From PALSA-911 sp963743035 (lineage in GTDB: Bacteria > Pseudomonadota > Alphaproteobacteria > Acetobacterales > Acetobacteraceae), in NCBI GenBank assembly GCA_963743035.1, contig CAVUOB010000016.1:40601-104600 (forward strand): 64,000 nt of DNA, given 5' to 3'. Both the position numbers and the translations under genes were made by a program. The notes under the pieces are model-generated. The model did no database searches, was not told the origin of the DNA, and worked only from the letters and a program-made list of their open reading frames with translations. This document shows, piece by piece, positions 9,776-18,305 of this stretch. Position 1 is the first letter of the stretch, and every line of letters begins with the position of its first letter.

Positions 9776-10228
9776 CTACAGGCCCTGCACCGCCAGCGCC
9801 TGGTAGAATTCGCCGACGGCGCGGTCCACGCAGGCCGGGTCTGGCTCCGTGCCGGCCGGCGGGGGCGGGATGATGAGGCCGAACACGCCCTGCTGCTCCC
9901 CGGACTGGAAGATCGTGTAGGTCAGGGTCATGCAGGACCGCTCCCCGCGCAGCCAGGGGGAGACCCGAAGCCGTCCGCCGGCCCAGGAGGCGAACAGCCC
10001 TGCATTCTCCGCCGTGCCGAGAAACACCACCCGGGCATTCGGCATTGCCGCGAGGTCGGCGATAAACCGGTTGGTGTAGGGCAGCTGCGGCAGCGGATCG
10101 CCCTGCATCCGCTCGATCCCGATCATCCATGGCTGTGCCAGAGACGTTGGCCCGGGCACGCCCGCCGGCTGCGCGCAGCCAGCCAGCGGTCCGCAGACCA
10201 ACGCGGCGACCATTGCCGATGCGCGCAC
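9776..10228 (-). CDS. Putative lipoprotein of unknown function
   Basis: About 150 residues with a type II signal peptide: VRASAMVAALVCGPLAGCAQP, where LAGC is the lipobox. The GTG start at 10228 is chosen because GGAAGGGAG lies just upstream and an Arg precedes the hydrophobic core. The mature part contains SLAQPWMIGIERMQGDPLPQ and a later RGERSCMTLTYTIFQ segment, possibly a META/HslJ-like fold, but I do not recognise it firmly. It is convergent with rsfS and stands alone. The product is probably anchored in the outer or inner membrane facing the periplasm. Confidence 0.75.
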   Translation of the reverse strand: MRASAMVAALVCGPLAGCAQPAGVPGPTSLAQPWMIGIERMQGDPLPQLPYTNRFIADLAAMPNARVVFLGTAENAGLFASWAGGRLRVSPWLRGERSCMTLTYTIFQSGEQQGVFGLIIPPPPAGTEPDPACVDRAVGEFYQALAVQGL

Positions 10229-10324
10229 GGGCGTCTCCCTTCCGCGCGCGGAAACAAGCGCGTCCGTGTATTGGCGCACGATTTTGCTATGGACTGGTTA
10301 AAGCTGTGCAGCCGCATGGCAATT

Positions 10325-11335
10325 CTACTCGGAGCGCAGCCGCAATCTGCCGTCCCCAGCATTCCACGTCCACATCGGCAGGCCGGTCAGCAGATGGGTG
10401 CCTCCCAACCATTCGTCGCGATGAATAAGGCTCCATGCATCTGTCCGACCCAGGACAACATCGTGGCCGACAGCTGTCAGGGTCAGTCGCTGTCCCAGAA
10501 AGTCATCGCGTGACACGGTCTCGTTTGATCGCAAGCGAAACCGTCCATAAGGTTTGCTGTGCAGCAGCGGTTGGGATGCATTGGCCAGATCGGCGATGTG
10601 TTGAAATGTCCGCAAATCCCCCTCGAACAGGACCGTCTCCCGGTCCATGTTGGCGGCAAAGATGCGCCCTGGCGCTGCAATTCCCTCGGATACCAGCGAA
10701 AGAACCTGACGCTCCGTTCGGGTGAGACCATCGGATGACCAGGGGAACTCTTCAAGATGGCGAACCAACGCCGCGCGCAGGAATTGCAGCGGAGTCAGAT
10801 CGCCGCTCAAGAATGTTTCCAGCGCTGTCGGGTCAGGTGATCGAAAGGCTGCCCAGCCAGCGCTTGCCAGCGCCAACTGCGTTCCTGTTACAGGATGGCG
10901 AGAAGAAAGCAGTGAAACCATTTGTTCCGGATTTAACTGACCCAGTCCACGGAACGGCTCGACGCCGTGAAAATGGTCGATGCAGATCAGGGTAAGCCTG
11001 GTTGCCGCCATAGGGGCGTTCGAGAACCAGTCCAGAATCTGAAGAATCTGCAATTGATCCAGCAGGTCGTGTTCGAACCAAAGGATCACCTCATCATATT
11101 GATCGGATTTCCTGAGGCAGTCGTTCCGGGATTGGAAGCGACGGGCTTTGTCGTGGTCACCGTGCGGGCCGTTGAGGTACTTGGCTCGCAGGTCGCTGAC
11201 GGCATCAAGATCGAGATCCAGGGGAAACGGACCATGATGCATCGGATCACGCCAGGGCAGGACGTCGCCGCCCATGCCGCTGACCTTGAGAATATCGGCC
11301 GCGCTATCACCGTTCGTGATGTGCAGACGGCTCAT
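10325..11335 (-). CDS. DUF1835 domain-containing protein
   Basis: Protein of 336 residues starting MSRLHITNGDSAADIL, with WRDPMHHGPFP and later VILWFEHDLLDQLQILQIL, typical of the DUF1835 N-terminal domain of unknown function. The C-terminal third (TRTERQVLSLVSEG...) resembles the helical domain often found after DUF1835. The ATG at 11335 is preferred to the one at 11359 because the family begins close to the LHITNGD motif. It is monocistronic here. Codon choice is somewhat less G/C-biased than in its neighbours, which may hint at later acquisition. Confidence 0.8.
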   Translation of the reverse strand: MSRLHITNGDSAADILKVSGMGGDVLPWRDPMHHGPFPLDLDLDAVSDLRAKYLNGPHGDHDKARRFQSRNDCLRKSDQYDEVILWFEHDLLDQLQILQILDWFSNAPMAATRLTLICIDHFHGVEPFRGLGQLNPEQMVSLLSSRHPVTGTQLALASAGWAAFRSPDPTALETFLSGDLTPLQFLRAALVRHLEEFPWSSDGLTRTERQVLSLVSEGIAAPGRIFAANMDRETVLFEGDLRTFQHIADLANASQPLLHSKPYGRFRLRSNETVSRDDFLGQRLTLTAVGHDVVLGRTDAWSLIHRDEWLGGTHLLTGLPMWTWNAGDGRLRLRSE

Positions 11336-11397
11336 GACCCGTAGCCCATCTCCAACCAATATCTAACCGACGCTTGGGGCCGGCGGGCGCTCTGGCC

Positions 11398-12030
11398 TCA
11401 GGCCTCCGCGTAAGGCTGTCCCCATTTCCCGTCGAACACCACGTCAGACAGCTTCGTTCGGCCGACTGGGCCGAATTTTCCCATCGGATAGCCGATCGGC
11501 AGGATGGCGTAGGAGTGCGCGCCTTCGGGGATTCCCATCGCCTTGTCCGCTTCGGCGCCATACCGGATATGCCGGGTGGTTAGCGTGGAGCCCAGGCCCA
11601 GCGCTCGGGCGGCGAGCAGCATGTTCTGCACCGCCGGATAGATCGAGGCGCCGGCCGACCGGGACGGGTTGGGGCCGTCTTCCAGGCAGGCGACAATCCA
11701 GACCGGGGCTTCGTGGTAATGGTCCGTCAGATATTCTACAGCGGCGTGCTGGCGGAGGTATTTTTCCTTGGTGATACCCGGCGGCGGCTCGCTGGTCAGA
11801 TAGCGCGGCCCGATCCACTCGTCGAAGGCGCGCTTATACAGCACCTGCACTGCCTTCTTCACCGCCGGGTCCTTGATCACCAGAAACCGCCAGATCTGCG
11901 TGTTGCCGCCGTTCGGGGCGGAAACGCCGGCCTGCAGGATCTTGTGGATCAGCGCGTCGGGAACCGGGTCCGGCTTCAGCCGGCGCATGGCGCGCATGGT
12001 CTGCATGATCTCGAAAACGTCGCTGGTCAT
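11398..12030 (-). CDS. Nitroreductase family protein
   Basis: FMN-dependent oxidoreductase of the nitroreductase fold, 210 residues. It has the N-terminal QTMRAMRRLKPDPVPDALI segment, SAPNGGNTQIWRFLVIKD (flavin contact region, about 37-55), IYPAVQNMLLAARALGLGSTL (about 130-150) and a C-terminal ILPIGYPMGKFGPVGR. The substrate cannot be told from sequence; NAD(P)H-linked reduction of nitro or quinone compounds is the family norm. The gene downstream on the same strand encodes a DUF1835 protein. A dienelactone hydrolase-like gene lies 32 bp upstream, also minus, so the two enzymes may be co-transcribed. Confidence 0.88.
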   Translation of the reverse strand: MTSDVFEIMQTMRAMRRLKPDPVPDALIHKILQAGVSAPNGGNTQIWRFLVIKDPAVKKAVQVLYKRAFDEWIGPRYLTSEPPPGITKEKYLRQHAAVEYLTDHYHEAPVWIVACLEDGPNPSRSAGASIYPAVQNMLLAARALGLGSTLTTRHIRYGAEADKAMGIPEGAHSYAILPIGYPMGKFGPVGRTKLSDVVFDGKWGQPYAEA

Positions 12031-12062
12031 TCTCGGTTTCTCCCGTTTCTATCTGGAGGCGG

Positions 12063-12794
12063 CTATTTGAGCTTGCGCGCCCACATGGTGAAAATCTTGT
12101 CCCAGGAATCCTCGGCGGCCAGCGTGTCGTAGACGGCGCGCTCGGGGAAGGCGAAGCCGTGATGGGTGCCGGGATAGACGTCCACGGTGCTGGTCACGCC
12201 GGTCTTCGCCAGCGCCGCCTTCAGGTCCGGAATGACGTGGTCGGGCACGGTCTGGTCGTGCTCGGCGAAAGCATAATAGAGTTCGCCCCGCACGCGATCG
12301 AGCAGCAGATGCGGGCTGTCCTCCTTGTCGGTCACGATCCCCACGCCGTACAGCGACGCGGCGGCGGTGATGCGATGCGGAAAGCGGGCGGCCGCCGTGG
12401 TGATGTAGCGCCCGCTCATGCAATAGCCGACGCAGCCGATCGGGCCAGGCTTCACCTCCGCCTGGGCGTCCAGATATCCGAGCATCCCCGCCGTGTCGTC
12501 GGTCACCAGCGCGTTGGTCAGGTGGTTCATCGCGCCGCGGATGACCACCGACATGGCGTCGGTGCGGTGCGGGATATCGAAGCGCAGCAGGCCCATGCGG
12601 TAGTACATGTCCGGCAGGATGACGAAATACCCGGCCTTGGCGATGCGCCGCGCCATGTTGCGCAGTTCCTCGCGGATGCCAGGCGCGTCCATGTAGAAGA
12701 TGATGCCGGGATAGGGGCCGGACCCGTCCGGATGGACGGTGAAGCTCGGCATGTTGCCGTGCTTGGTGGTGACGATGACGTCCTTTTCGATCAT
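12063..12794 (-). CDS. Dienelactone hydrolase family protein
   Basis: Alpha/beta hydrolase of 243 residues. The nucleophile is Cys in VGYCMSGRY (about 118), the acid Asp is in AEHDQTVP and the His in GTHHGFAFPER, giving a Cys-Asp-His triad as in dienelactone hydrolases. The start MIEKDVIVTTKHGNMP at 12794 is preceded by GGGAGGACAG (minus strand) and gives the usual family N-terminus; longer in-frame versions do not match. The actual ester or lactone substrate is unknown. It is probably co-expressed with the nitroreductase downstream. Confidence 0.88.
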   Translation of the reverse strand: MIEKDVIVTTKHGNMPSFTVHPDGSGPYPGIIFYMDAPGIREELRNMARRIAKAGYFVILPDMYYRMGLLRFDIPHRTDAMSVVIRGAMNHLTNALVTDDTAGMLGYLDAQAEVKPGPIGCVGYCMSGRYITTAAARFPHRITAAASLYGVGIVTDKEDSPHLLLDRVRGELYYAFAEHDQTVPDHVIPDLKAALAKTGVTSTVDVYPGTHHGFAFPERAVYDTLAAEDSWDKIFTMWARKLK

Positions 12795-12891
12795 TGGCTG
12801 TCCTCCCTCGCGCCCTGGCATGCTGCGCCGGGCATGCTGCGCCGGGCATTCTGTGCAGAACCCGGTGGCGATGGCGATAGGGCCGCAATCC

Positions 12892-13317
12892 CTACAGCGG
12901 CGGCCAGCGCCTGGTGCGGTTCGCTTCCTGCGCGGGGGTGAGGGTGGTGGGCCCGTTGGCCACAGGCGGCGGCAGGTTGACCAGGGCTTCCGGGTTGGAC
13001 CAGCAATCCACCACCCCAAGGCTGCGCGTGCAGTATGGCGGGGGCAGCGGCGGCGGTTCCTGTGCCTTGCAGTAGCTCTGGCCGCGATCCAGGTAGACGA
13101 TCGAGCAGTCTCGGCCGCTGACCGTGGAAACCAGCGTGTCGATCATCCCGCGATGGAGCACCGCGATGGAGCTCACTTCCGCCGCCACCAGCGCCTCGGC
13201 CGGCAGTGCCCAGGGGGTCGGCGTGTCGCCAGCGCAGGATGCCAGCAGGAACGGGGCGGCGAGGCAGGGCCACAGCCCTGCCGGCCGCCGCAGCTTCTGG
13301 CGGATCGGACGCGTCAT
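12892..13317 (-). CDS. Putative lipoprotein, Cys/Pro-rich
   Basis: 141 residues beginning MTRPIRQKLRRPAGLWPCL, then AAPFLLASCAGD with lipobox LASC. The mature part contains GRDCSIVYLDRGQSYCK and YCTRSLGVVDCW, four cysteines that could form disulfides, and a proline-rich tail. Proteins with this RDCSxxxLDRGxxYC pattern occur in many alphaproteobacteria but have no established role. It is divergent from the YfgM-like/bamB/der cluster, with about 200 bp between them. Confidence 0.78.
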   Translation of the reverse strand: MTRPIRQKLRRPAGLWPCLAAPFLLASCAGDTPTPWALPAEALVAAEVSSIAVLHRGMIDTLVSTVSGRDCSIVYLDRGQSYCKAQEPPPLPPPYCTRSLGVVDCWSNPEALVNLPPPVANGPTTLTPAQEANRTRRWPPL

Positions 13318-13515
13318 GGCGGCAGACTGCGCCGCAAAGATGAACCGCGGGTTTAGCGGCTGCATCCCTGGCCGCGAAAACGCCGCGTACGGTTTGCCCC
13401 ATCGGCGCGCCGTCGCTATGGTCCGGCCCGCGACGGCGCCCCGACATTGCGGCGCAGCGTGCGCGAAACGCGCGAACCGACGAAACTGCAACCGCCAGGC
13501 CTGGCAGGAGAATAC

Positions 13516-14232
13516 GTGGTCGATATCTTCGACGAGGTCGATGAGGAACTGCGCGCCGAAAAGGCGCAGGCGGTGCTCAAGCGCTATGGCGGCCTGATCC
13601 TCGCCGCGGCGTTCGCGGTCGTGCTCGGTGTCGCCGGCTGGCAGGGCTGGCAATGGTGGCAGGTCCGCAAGGACCAGGCGGCCGCCGGCGGCTTCCTCGC
13701 TGCCATGCGCATCGCCGACAATTTGTCCCCCACGCCGGGGATCGCCGCGCCGGACAATGCCGCGACGGCGGAAAAGCGCGCCCAGGCAATCGCCGGCTTT
13801 GCCGCGGTGGCCGCCGATTCCCCCGCCGGCTACCGCTCGCTCGCGCTGCTGCGCGAAGCCGGGCTGAAGGCCGATGCCGGGGACCTGCGCGGCGCCGTCG
13901 CGCTCTGGGACCAGGTCGCCGGCGACAGCTCCGCCGATCCGCTGCTGCGCGATCTCGCCAATCTGACTTCCGTCATTCGCCAGGTCGATACCGGCGACGC
14001 CGCCCAGCTCGCCGCCCGGCTGAAGCCGATGGCCGTGGCCGACAACCCCTGGCGTGCGCTGGCCGAGGAACAGCTGGCGCTGCTCGATATGCGTCAGGGA
14101 CATACGGACGCCGCGAAGCAGACGCTGGGCCGGCTGGCCCATGATACTGCCGCGCCGATCGGCGTGCGCAACCGCGCCGGCGCGCTGCTGGCCCGCCTGG
14201 GCGGCCCCGCCGTCGGCACGGTGGGTGGATGA
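13516..14232 (+). CDS. YfgM-like membrane-anchored TPR protein
   Basis: About 238 residues: a short cytoplasmic N-terminus (VVDIFDEVDEELRAEKAQAVLKRYG), one membrane helix (about 29-50, LILAAAFAVVLGVAGWQG) and a periplasmic helical repeat domain. It matches the tetratricopeptide-like family of YfgM, an ancillary factor of the SecYEG translocon and periplasmic chaperone network. The GTG at 13516 has GGAG 6 bases upstream and gives the family N-terminus (DIFxEVDEELR). It precedes bamB by 4 bp and der, the same order (yfgM-bamB-der) as in gammaproteobacteria. Confidence 0.9.
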   Translation: MVDIFDEVDEELRAEKAQAVLKRYGGLILAAAFAVVLGVAGWQGWQWWQVRKDQAAAGGFLAAMRIADNLSPTPGIAAPDNAATAEKRAQAIAGFAAVAADSPAGYRSLALLREAGLKADAGDLRGAVALWDQVAGDSSADPLLRDLANLTSVIRQVDTGDAAQLAARLKPMAVADNPWRALAEEQLALLDMRQGHTDAAKQTLGRLAHDTAAPIGVRNRAGALLARLGGPAVGTVGG

Positions 14233-14236
14233 ACGA

Positions 14237-15658
14237 ATGAACCGCAAGACCCCGTCCGACCCTGCCGCCCCTCGTTGCACGAGCGAGCCCCAGGAAAATT
14301 CCCGGCGTCAGGGCTCCCGGCCCGATGCTTCGCTCGGTCGCCTGTCGCGCCGGACCGCGTTGCTCGGGCCGCTGGCCCTGCTGTCCGGCTGCAGCCTGTA
14401 CGATGATTGGTTCGACAAGCCGAAGCCTCCCTTGCCCGGCCAGCGCGAGCCTGTCGGCAACCTGGCCCGCGCGCTCGACGTCGAAGCCGGCGCGGCTCGC
14501 CCGGTGGTCCTGCCGCCGGCGGTGCGCAACGCCAACTGGTCCACGCCCGGCGGCAACCCCTCCCATGTGATGGGGCATCTGGCGGTGGCCGACACGCTGA
14601 CGCGGGCCTGGAACGCCTCCATCGGCGCCGGCGGCGGCTATCGCCGCAAGATCCTGGCCCAGCCCGTGATCGAGAACGGCATCGTGTTCGCGATGGATTC
14701 CGACGCCGAGATCACCGCCTTCGACGCCGCCACCGGCTCGCGCCGCTGGCGGCTGGACACGCGCGGAGAGGACGATGACAGCACCAATATCGGCGGCGGG
14801 CTGAGCGTCGACCAGGGCGTGCTGTACGCCGTGAACGGCCTCGCCGACGTGCTGGCGATCGATGCCGCCACCGGGAATGTGCGCTGGCGGCGCAATACCG
14901 GCACGCCGGCACGCTCCGCGCCCACCATTGCCGGCGGGCGGATGTTCTACGTCACGTTCGACGACCGGCTGCTCGCGCTCGATGTCGCCGACGGGCGGCA
15001 GGTCTGGTCCTATCACGCGCCTTCCGCCACCACCTCCCTGCTCGGCCAGCCGGCCCCGGCTTATGCCGACGGGCTGGTGGTCGCCGGCTTCGGTTCGGGG
15101 GAACTGGCCACGCTGCGTGCCGAGTCCGGCACCGTCGCCTGGACCGACAGCCTGGCCGCCGTGGTCGGGCAAAGCCCGGTCAACGAATTGTCCACCATTC
15201 GCGGCCTGCCCGCCATCCTCAACGGCCAGGTCTATGCCATCGGTCTCGGCGGGCTGTGCCTCGGCATCGACCTGCGTTCCGGCAGGCGGTTGTGGGAACG
15301 CGACATCGGCGGCAGCAACAGCCCCTGGGTCGCCGGTGACTGGATGTTCGTGATCACCAGCAATCTGCAGATCACCGCGCTCAGCCGCGCCGATGGCCGT
15401 CCCGCCTGGGTGTCCGAGCTGCCGAAATACGAAAACGAGGAAAAGAAGCGCGATCCGATCCACTGGTTCGGTCCCGTGCTGGTGGGCGACCGCCTCGTCG
15501 TCGTCGGCAACAACAGCCAGGCGCTGGCGATCAGCCCCTATTCCGGCAAGACCCTCGGCCAGCAGGATCTGTCCGGCCCCGCCTCTCTCGGCCCGTCTGT
15601 CGCCGATGGCACGCTGTATGTGGTCACCGACGACGGCAGCCTGACGGCACTGCGATGA
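14237..15658 (+). CDS. bamB: Outer membrane assembly lipoprotein BamB (PQQ-like beta-propeller)
   Basis: Protein of 473 residues with a long polar N-terminus. It then has RLSRRTALLGPLALLSGCSLYDD, a lipoprotein signal with LSGC lipobox at about residue 55. The mature part has repeated PQQ blades (AFDAATGSRRWRLDTR, AIDAATGNVRWRRN, LLALDVADGRQVWSYH, CLGIDLRSGRRLWERD). BamB helps BamA insert outer membrane proteins. The ATG at 14237 is used, although a start nearer the signal peptide is possible. The stop overlaps the der start (ATGA at 15655), implying coupled translation. Confidence 0.93.
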   Translation: MNRKTPSDPAAPRCTSEPQENSRRQGSRPDASLGRLSRRTALLGPLALLSGCSLYDDWFDKPKPPLPGQREPVGNLARALDVEAGAARPVVLPPAVRNANWSTPGGNPSHVMGHLAVADTLTRAWNASIGAGGGYRRKILAQPVIENGIVFAMDSDAEITAFDAATGSRRWRLDTRGEDDDSTNIGGGLSVDQGVLYAVNGLADVLAIDAATGNVRWRRNTGTPARSAPTIAGGRMFYVTFDDRLLALDVADGRQVWSYHAPSATTSLLGQPAPAYADGLVVAGFGSGELATLRAESGTVAWTDSLAAVVGQSPVNELSTIRGLPAILNGQVYAIGLGGLCLGIDLRSGRRLWERDIGGSNSPWVAGDWMFVITSNLQITALSRADGRPAWVSELPKYENEEKKRDPIHWFGPVLVGDRLVVVGNNSQALAISPYSGKTLGQQDLSGPASLGPSVADGTLYVVTDDGSLTALR

Positions 15659-17073
15659 CGCCGGCCGATCCTCCCGCCATGGATCCGGCTGGGGCAGGGG
15701 ATGGATCGCCGCGCGGCGGGCCGGCGCTGCCGGTCGTGGTCATCGCCGGCCGGCCGAATGTCGGCAAATCGACGCTGTTCAACCGCCTGGCGGGCAAGCG
15801 CGCCGCGCTGGTCGCCGACACGCCCGGCGTGACGCGCGACCGCAAGGAGGCGGAGGCGATGCTGCGCGGGCGCCATGTGCGCCTGATCGACACCGCGGGG
15901 CTGGAAGAGTCCGCCCCCGACACGTTGTCTGGACGGATGCGCGCGTCCTCCGCCGCGGCGGTCACCCAGGCCGACCTGGTAGTGTTCGTGATCGACGCGC
16001 GCGACGGCGTGACCCCGGCCGATGCGCATTTCGCCGCCTGGCTGCGCCGGCAGAACCGCCCGGTGCTGCTGGTCGCCAACAAGGTAGAGGGCCGGGCCGC
16101 CAGTTCCTCCGTGCTCGATGCCTATGCGCTGGGCCTGGGCTCGCCGCTCGCCGTCTCGGCCGAGCATGGCGAGGGCATTTCCCAGTTGATGATGGAAATC
16201 GCCGACCGGCTGCCGCCGGAGCCCAGGGCCGGGGATGACGAGGCCGCCGGCGCGCCCGACCGGCCGCTGAAGCTCGCCATCGTCGGGCGCCCGAATGCCG
16301 GCAAGTCCACGCTGCTGAACCGGCTGCTCGGCGAGGAGCGGATGATCACCGGCCCCGAACCGGGCCTGACCCGCGACGCCGTCGCCTCGATCCTGACCGA
16401 CGCCCAGGGCCGCCGGATCGAGCTGGTGGACACCGCCGGGCTGCGCCGGCGCGCGCGCATCGAGGCGCCGCTGGAAAAGATGTCGGTCAGCGCCTCGCTG
16501 GAGGCGCTGAAAATGGCCGAGGTGGTGGTACTGACCATCGACGCCGTGCTCGGGCTGCACGACCAGGATCTGCAGATCGCCAAGCTGATCGAGCGCGAGG
16601 GTCGCGCCTGCGTCATCGCGCTGAACAAATGGGATGCCGTCGAGGACCGCAACGCCACGCGCAAGGCGGTGTCGGACCGGCTGGAAACCTCGCTGGCGCA
16701 GATGAAGGGCATCCCCGTCGTCACCTTCTCGGCCATGACCGGGGCCGGCATCGACAAGCTGATGCCGGCGGTCTGGAAGGTCTACGCGACCTGGAACTCC
16801 CGCATCCCCACCGGCGAGCTGAACCGCTGGTTCGAGAACGCCCTCTCCCGCCACCAGGCGCCGCTGGTCCAGGGACGACGGCTGAAGCTGCGCTACATCA
16901 CCCAGGCTAAGGCCCGCCCGCCCACCTTCGTCGCCTTCGGTACTCGCGCCGAGCAGATGCCGGAGGATTACCAGCGCTATCTGGTCAATTCGCTGCGCGA
17001 AACCTTCGACCTGCCGGGGACCCCGATCCGGCTGCAACTCCGCGGCACGAAGAACCCGTTCGCGGAGTCATGA
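15655..17073 (+). CDS. der: Ribosome-associated GTPase Der (EngA)
   Basis: Essential double-GTPase of 50S biogenesis, 472 residues. G domain 1 starts about residue 24 with VVIAGRPNVGKSTLFNRL and DTPGVTRDR. G domain 2 is at about 205 with IVGRPNAGKSTLLNRL, VDTAGLRRRAR and ALNKWD. A C-terminal KH-like domain ends in GTPIRLQLRGTKNPF. The first G4 reads NKVE, a form tolerated in alphaproteobacterial Der. The first 20 residues are a Pro/Gly-rich extension. It overlaps bamB by 4 bp and the next gene by 4 bp. Confidence 0.96.
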   Translation: MTPADPPAMDPAGAGDGSPRGGPALPVVVIAGRPNVGKSTLFNRLAGKRAALVADTPGVTRDRKEAEAMLRGRHVRLIDTAGLEESAPDTLSGRMRASSAAAVTQADLVVFVIDARDGVTPADAHFAAWLRRQNRPVLLVANKVEGRAASSSVLDAYALGLGSPLAVSAEHGEGISQLMMEIADRLPPEPRAGDDEAAGAPDRPLKLAIVGRPNAGKSTLLNRLLGEERMITGPEPGLTRDAVASILTDAQGRRIELVDTAGLRRRARIEAPLEKMSVSASLEALKMAEVVVLTIDAVLGLHDQDLQIAKLIEREGRACVIALNKWDAVEDRNATRKAVSDRLETSLAQMKGIPVVTFSAMTGAGIDKLMPAVWKVYATWNSRIPTGELNRWFENALSRHQAPLVQGRRLKLRYITQAKARPPTFVAFGTRAEQMPEDYQRYLVNSLRETFDLPGTPIRLQLRGTKNPFAES

Positions 17074-18161
17074 GGCGAGCCGCAAGCTGGCTGTCGGCCG
17101 GCTCCGCGTCTCTGTTGGTGGTCGGCTTCGCATCTCTGTTGCTGGTCAGCTCCGCCTCGGCTCGCACTCTGGAGGTCGGGCCGCAGCGTGAGCTGAAGAA
17201 CCCTTCGGACGCGGCCAGGATCGCCGCGGAGGGCGACCGCATCGTCATCGACCCCGGCGAGTATTTCGACTGCGCGATCTGGCGCGCCAACGGCATCACC
17301 ATCGAAGCCGCCGGCTCCGGCGATACGGCCGGCGAGGTCGCGCGGGTGATCCTCACCGACCGCGCCTGCGCCGGCAAGGCATCGTTCGTCATCGGCGGCA
17401 ACGACGTCACGCTGCGCGGCCTGGCCTTCACCCGCATCCGGGTGCCCGACGGCAACGGCGCCGGCATTCGCGCCGAGGGCCGCAATCTCACCGTCGAGCG
17501 CAGCGCCTTCACCAACAACCAGACGGCGATCCTGGCCGCCGACCAGCCGGCCGGCTTTCTGGACATCCGCGACAGCGCGTTCACCGCCAATGGCGCCTGC
17601 AGCGCCGGCGGCTGCCTCGGCGCCGTCGTCACCGGCCGGCTCGCCCGGCTGCGGATCGAGCGGTCCCGCTTCCGCGATCCGCGCGCCAGCCAGCCGGGCG
17701 ACGCGCCGCGAGCGGGTGCGCAGATCGGCACCGCCGCCCAATCCGCCGAACTCGTCGACAACCGGATCGAGGATGGCGACGGCGCTTCGTCCTCCCTCGT
17801 TGCTTTCGCCTCCGGCGGCGCCCTGCTGATGTCGGGCAACACCCTGGAGAAGGGGCCGAGGACGGAGAATTCCCGCGGTGCCATCCTCGCCACCGGGACC
17901 GGCTGGGGTCACGCCGATCGCCTGGTGTTTCGTCACAACACGCTGGTCAACCAATCCGGCCGTCCGGGCGTGTTTCTGCTGAACCTGACCACGGCCGATC
18001 CGGAATTCGACGGCAATGTCATCGGCCCCGGCGATGCGGCGGTGTCCAGCAGCGGCGTGTGGCGGCATCGGCTGCGCCATGCGCTCGACCTCCTCATCGG
18101 CGTGAAGGACACGGCCAGGCATGCGGCCGGCAGCCTGCTGCGCAGCCTGAGGTCCGGTTAG
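17070..18161 (+). CDS. Secreted right-handed parallel beta-helix protein
   Basis: 363 residues, with an N-terminal Sec signal (MRRAASWLSAGSASLLVVGF..., ending near SASA). It is followed by beta-helix coils: short repeats with VTLRGLAFTRI, LTVERSAFTNN, LDIRDSAFTANG, LRIERSRFRD and LLMSGNTLEKG, spaced about 20-30 residues. This fold occurs in pectate lyases and periplasmic glycan-binding proteins, but no catalytic residues can be assigned. The start overlaps the der stop by ATGA, so it is the last gene of the YfgM-like/bamB/der/beta-helix operon. A surface or envelope role fits its neighbours but is inference. Confidence 0.82.
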   Translation: MRRAASWLSAGSASLLVVGFASLLLVSSASARTLEVGPQRELKNPSDAARIAAEGDRIVIDPGEYFDCAIWRANGITIEAAGSGDTAGEVARVILTDRACAGKASFVIGGNDVTLRGLAFTRIRVPDGNGAGIRAEGRNLTVERSAFTNNQTAILAADQPAGFLDIRDSAFTANGACSAGGCLGAVVTGRLARLRIERSRFRDPRASQPGDAPRAGAQIGTAAQSAELVDNRIEDGDGASSSLVAFASGGALLMSGNTLEKGPRTENSRGAILATGTGWGHADRLVFRHNTLVNQSGRPGVFLLNLTTADPEFDGNVIGPGDAAVSSSGVWRHRLRHALDLLIGVKDTARHAAGSLLRSLRSG

Positions 18162-18223
18162 GCCCAGGGGCATCCCACCATGGGCCAAGCCCGTGGACCG
18201 CATCCATTTGTCGATAAATGGGT

Positions 18224-18284
18224 TTCCAAAGGGCGACTGCCCTTTGGTGGGCCCGGGCAAAGCCCGGTCTTGCTTTCTTAGAGC
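18224..18284. terminator. Double hairpin between convergent genes
   Basis: CCAAAGGGC-GACT-GCCCTTTGG is followed at once by GGGCCCGGGCAAAGCCCGG and a T-rich tctttcttt-like stretch. It lies between the beta-helix gene (plus) and xseA (minus). Probably a bidirectional terminator built from a common intergenic hairpin type. Confidence 0.7.
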
Positions 18285-18305
18285 GGCCGACTTCGGCATG
18301 TGACT

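Noticed and set aside
15655..17073. Altered G4 motif (NKVE) in the first G domain of Der as an anomaly
   Set aside because: Non-Asp G4 variants are usual in the first GTPase domain of alphaproteobacterial Der proteins; the second domain has NKWD.
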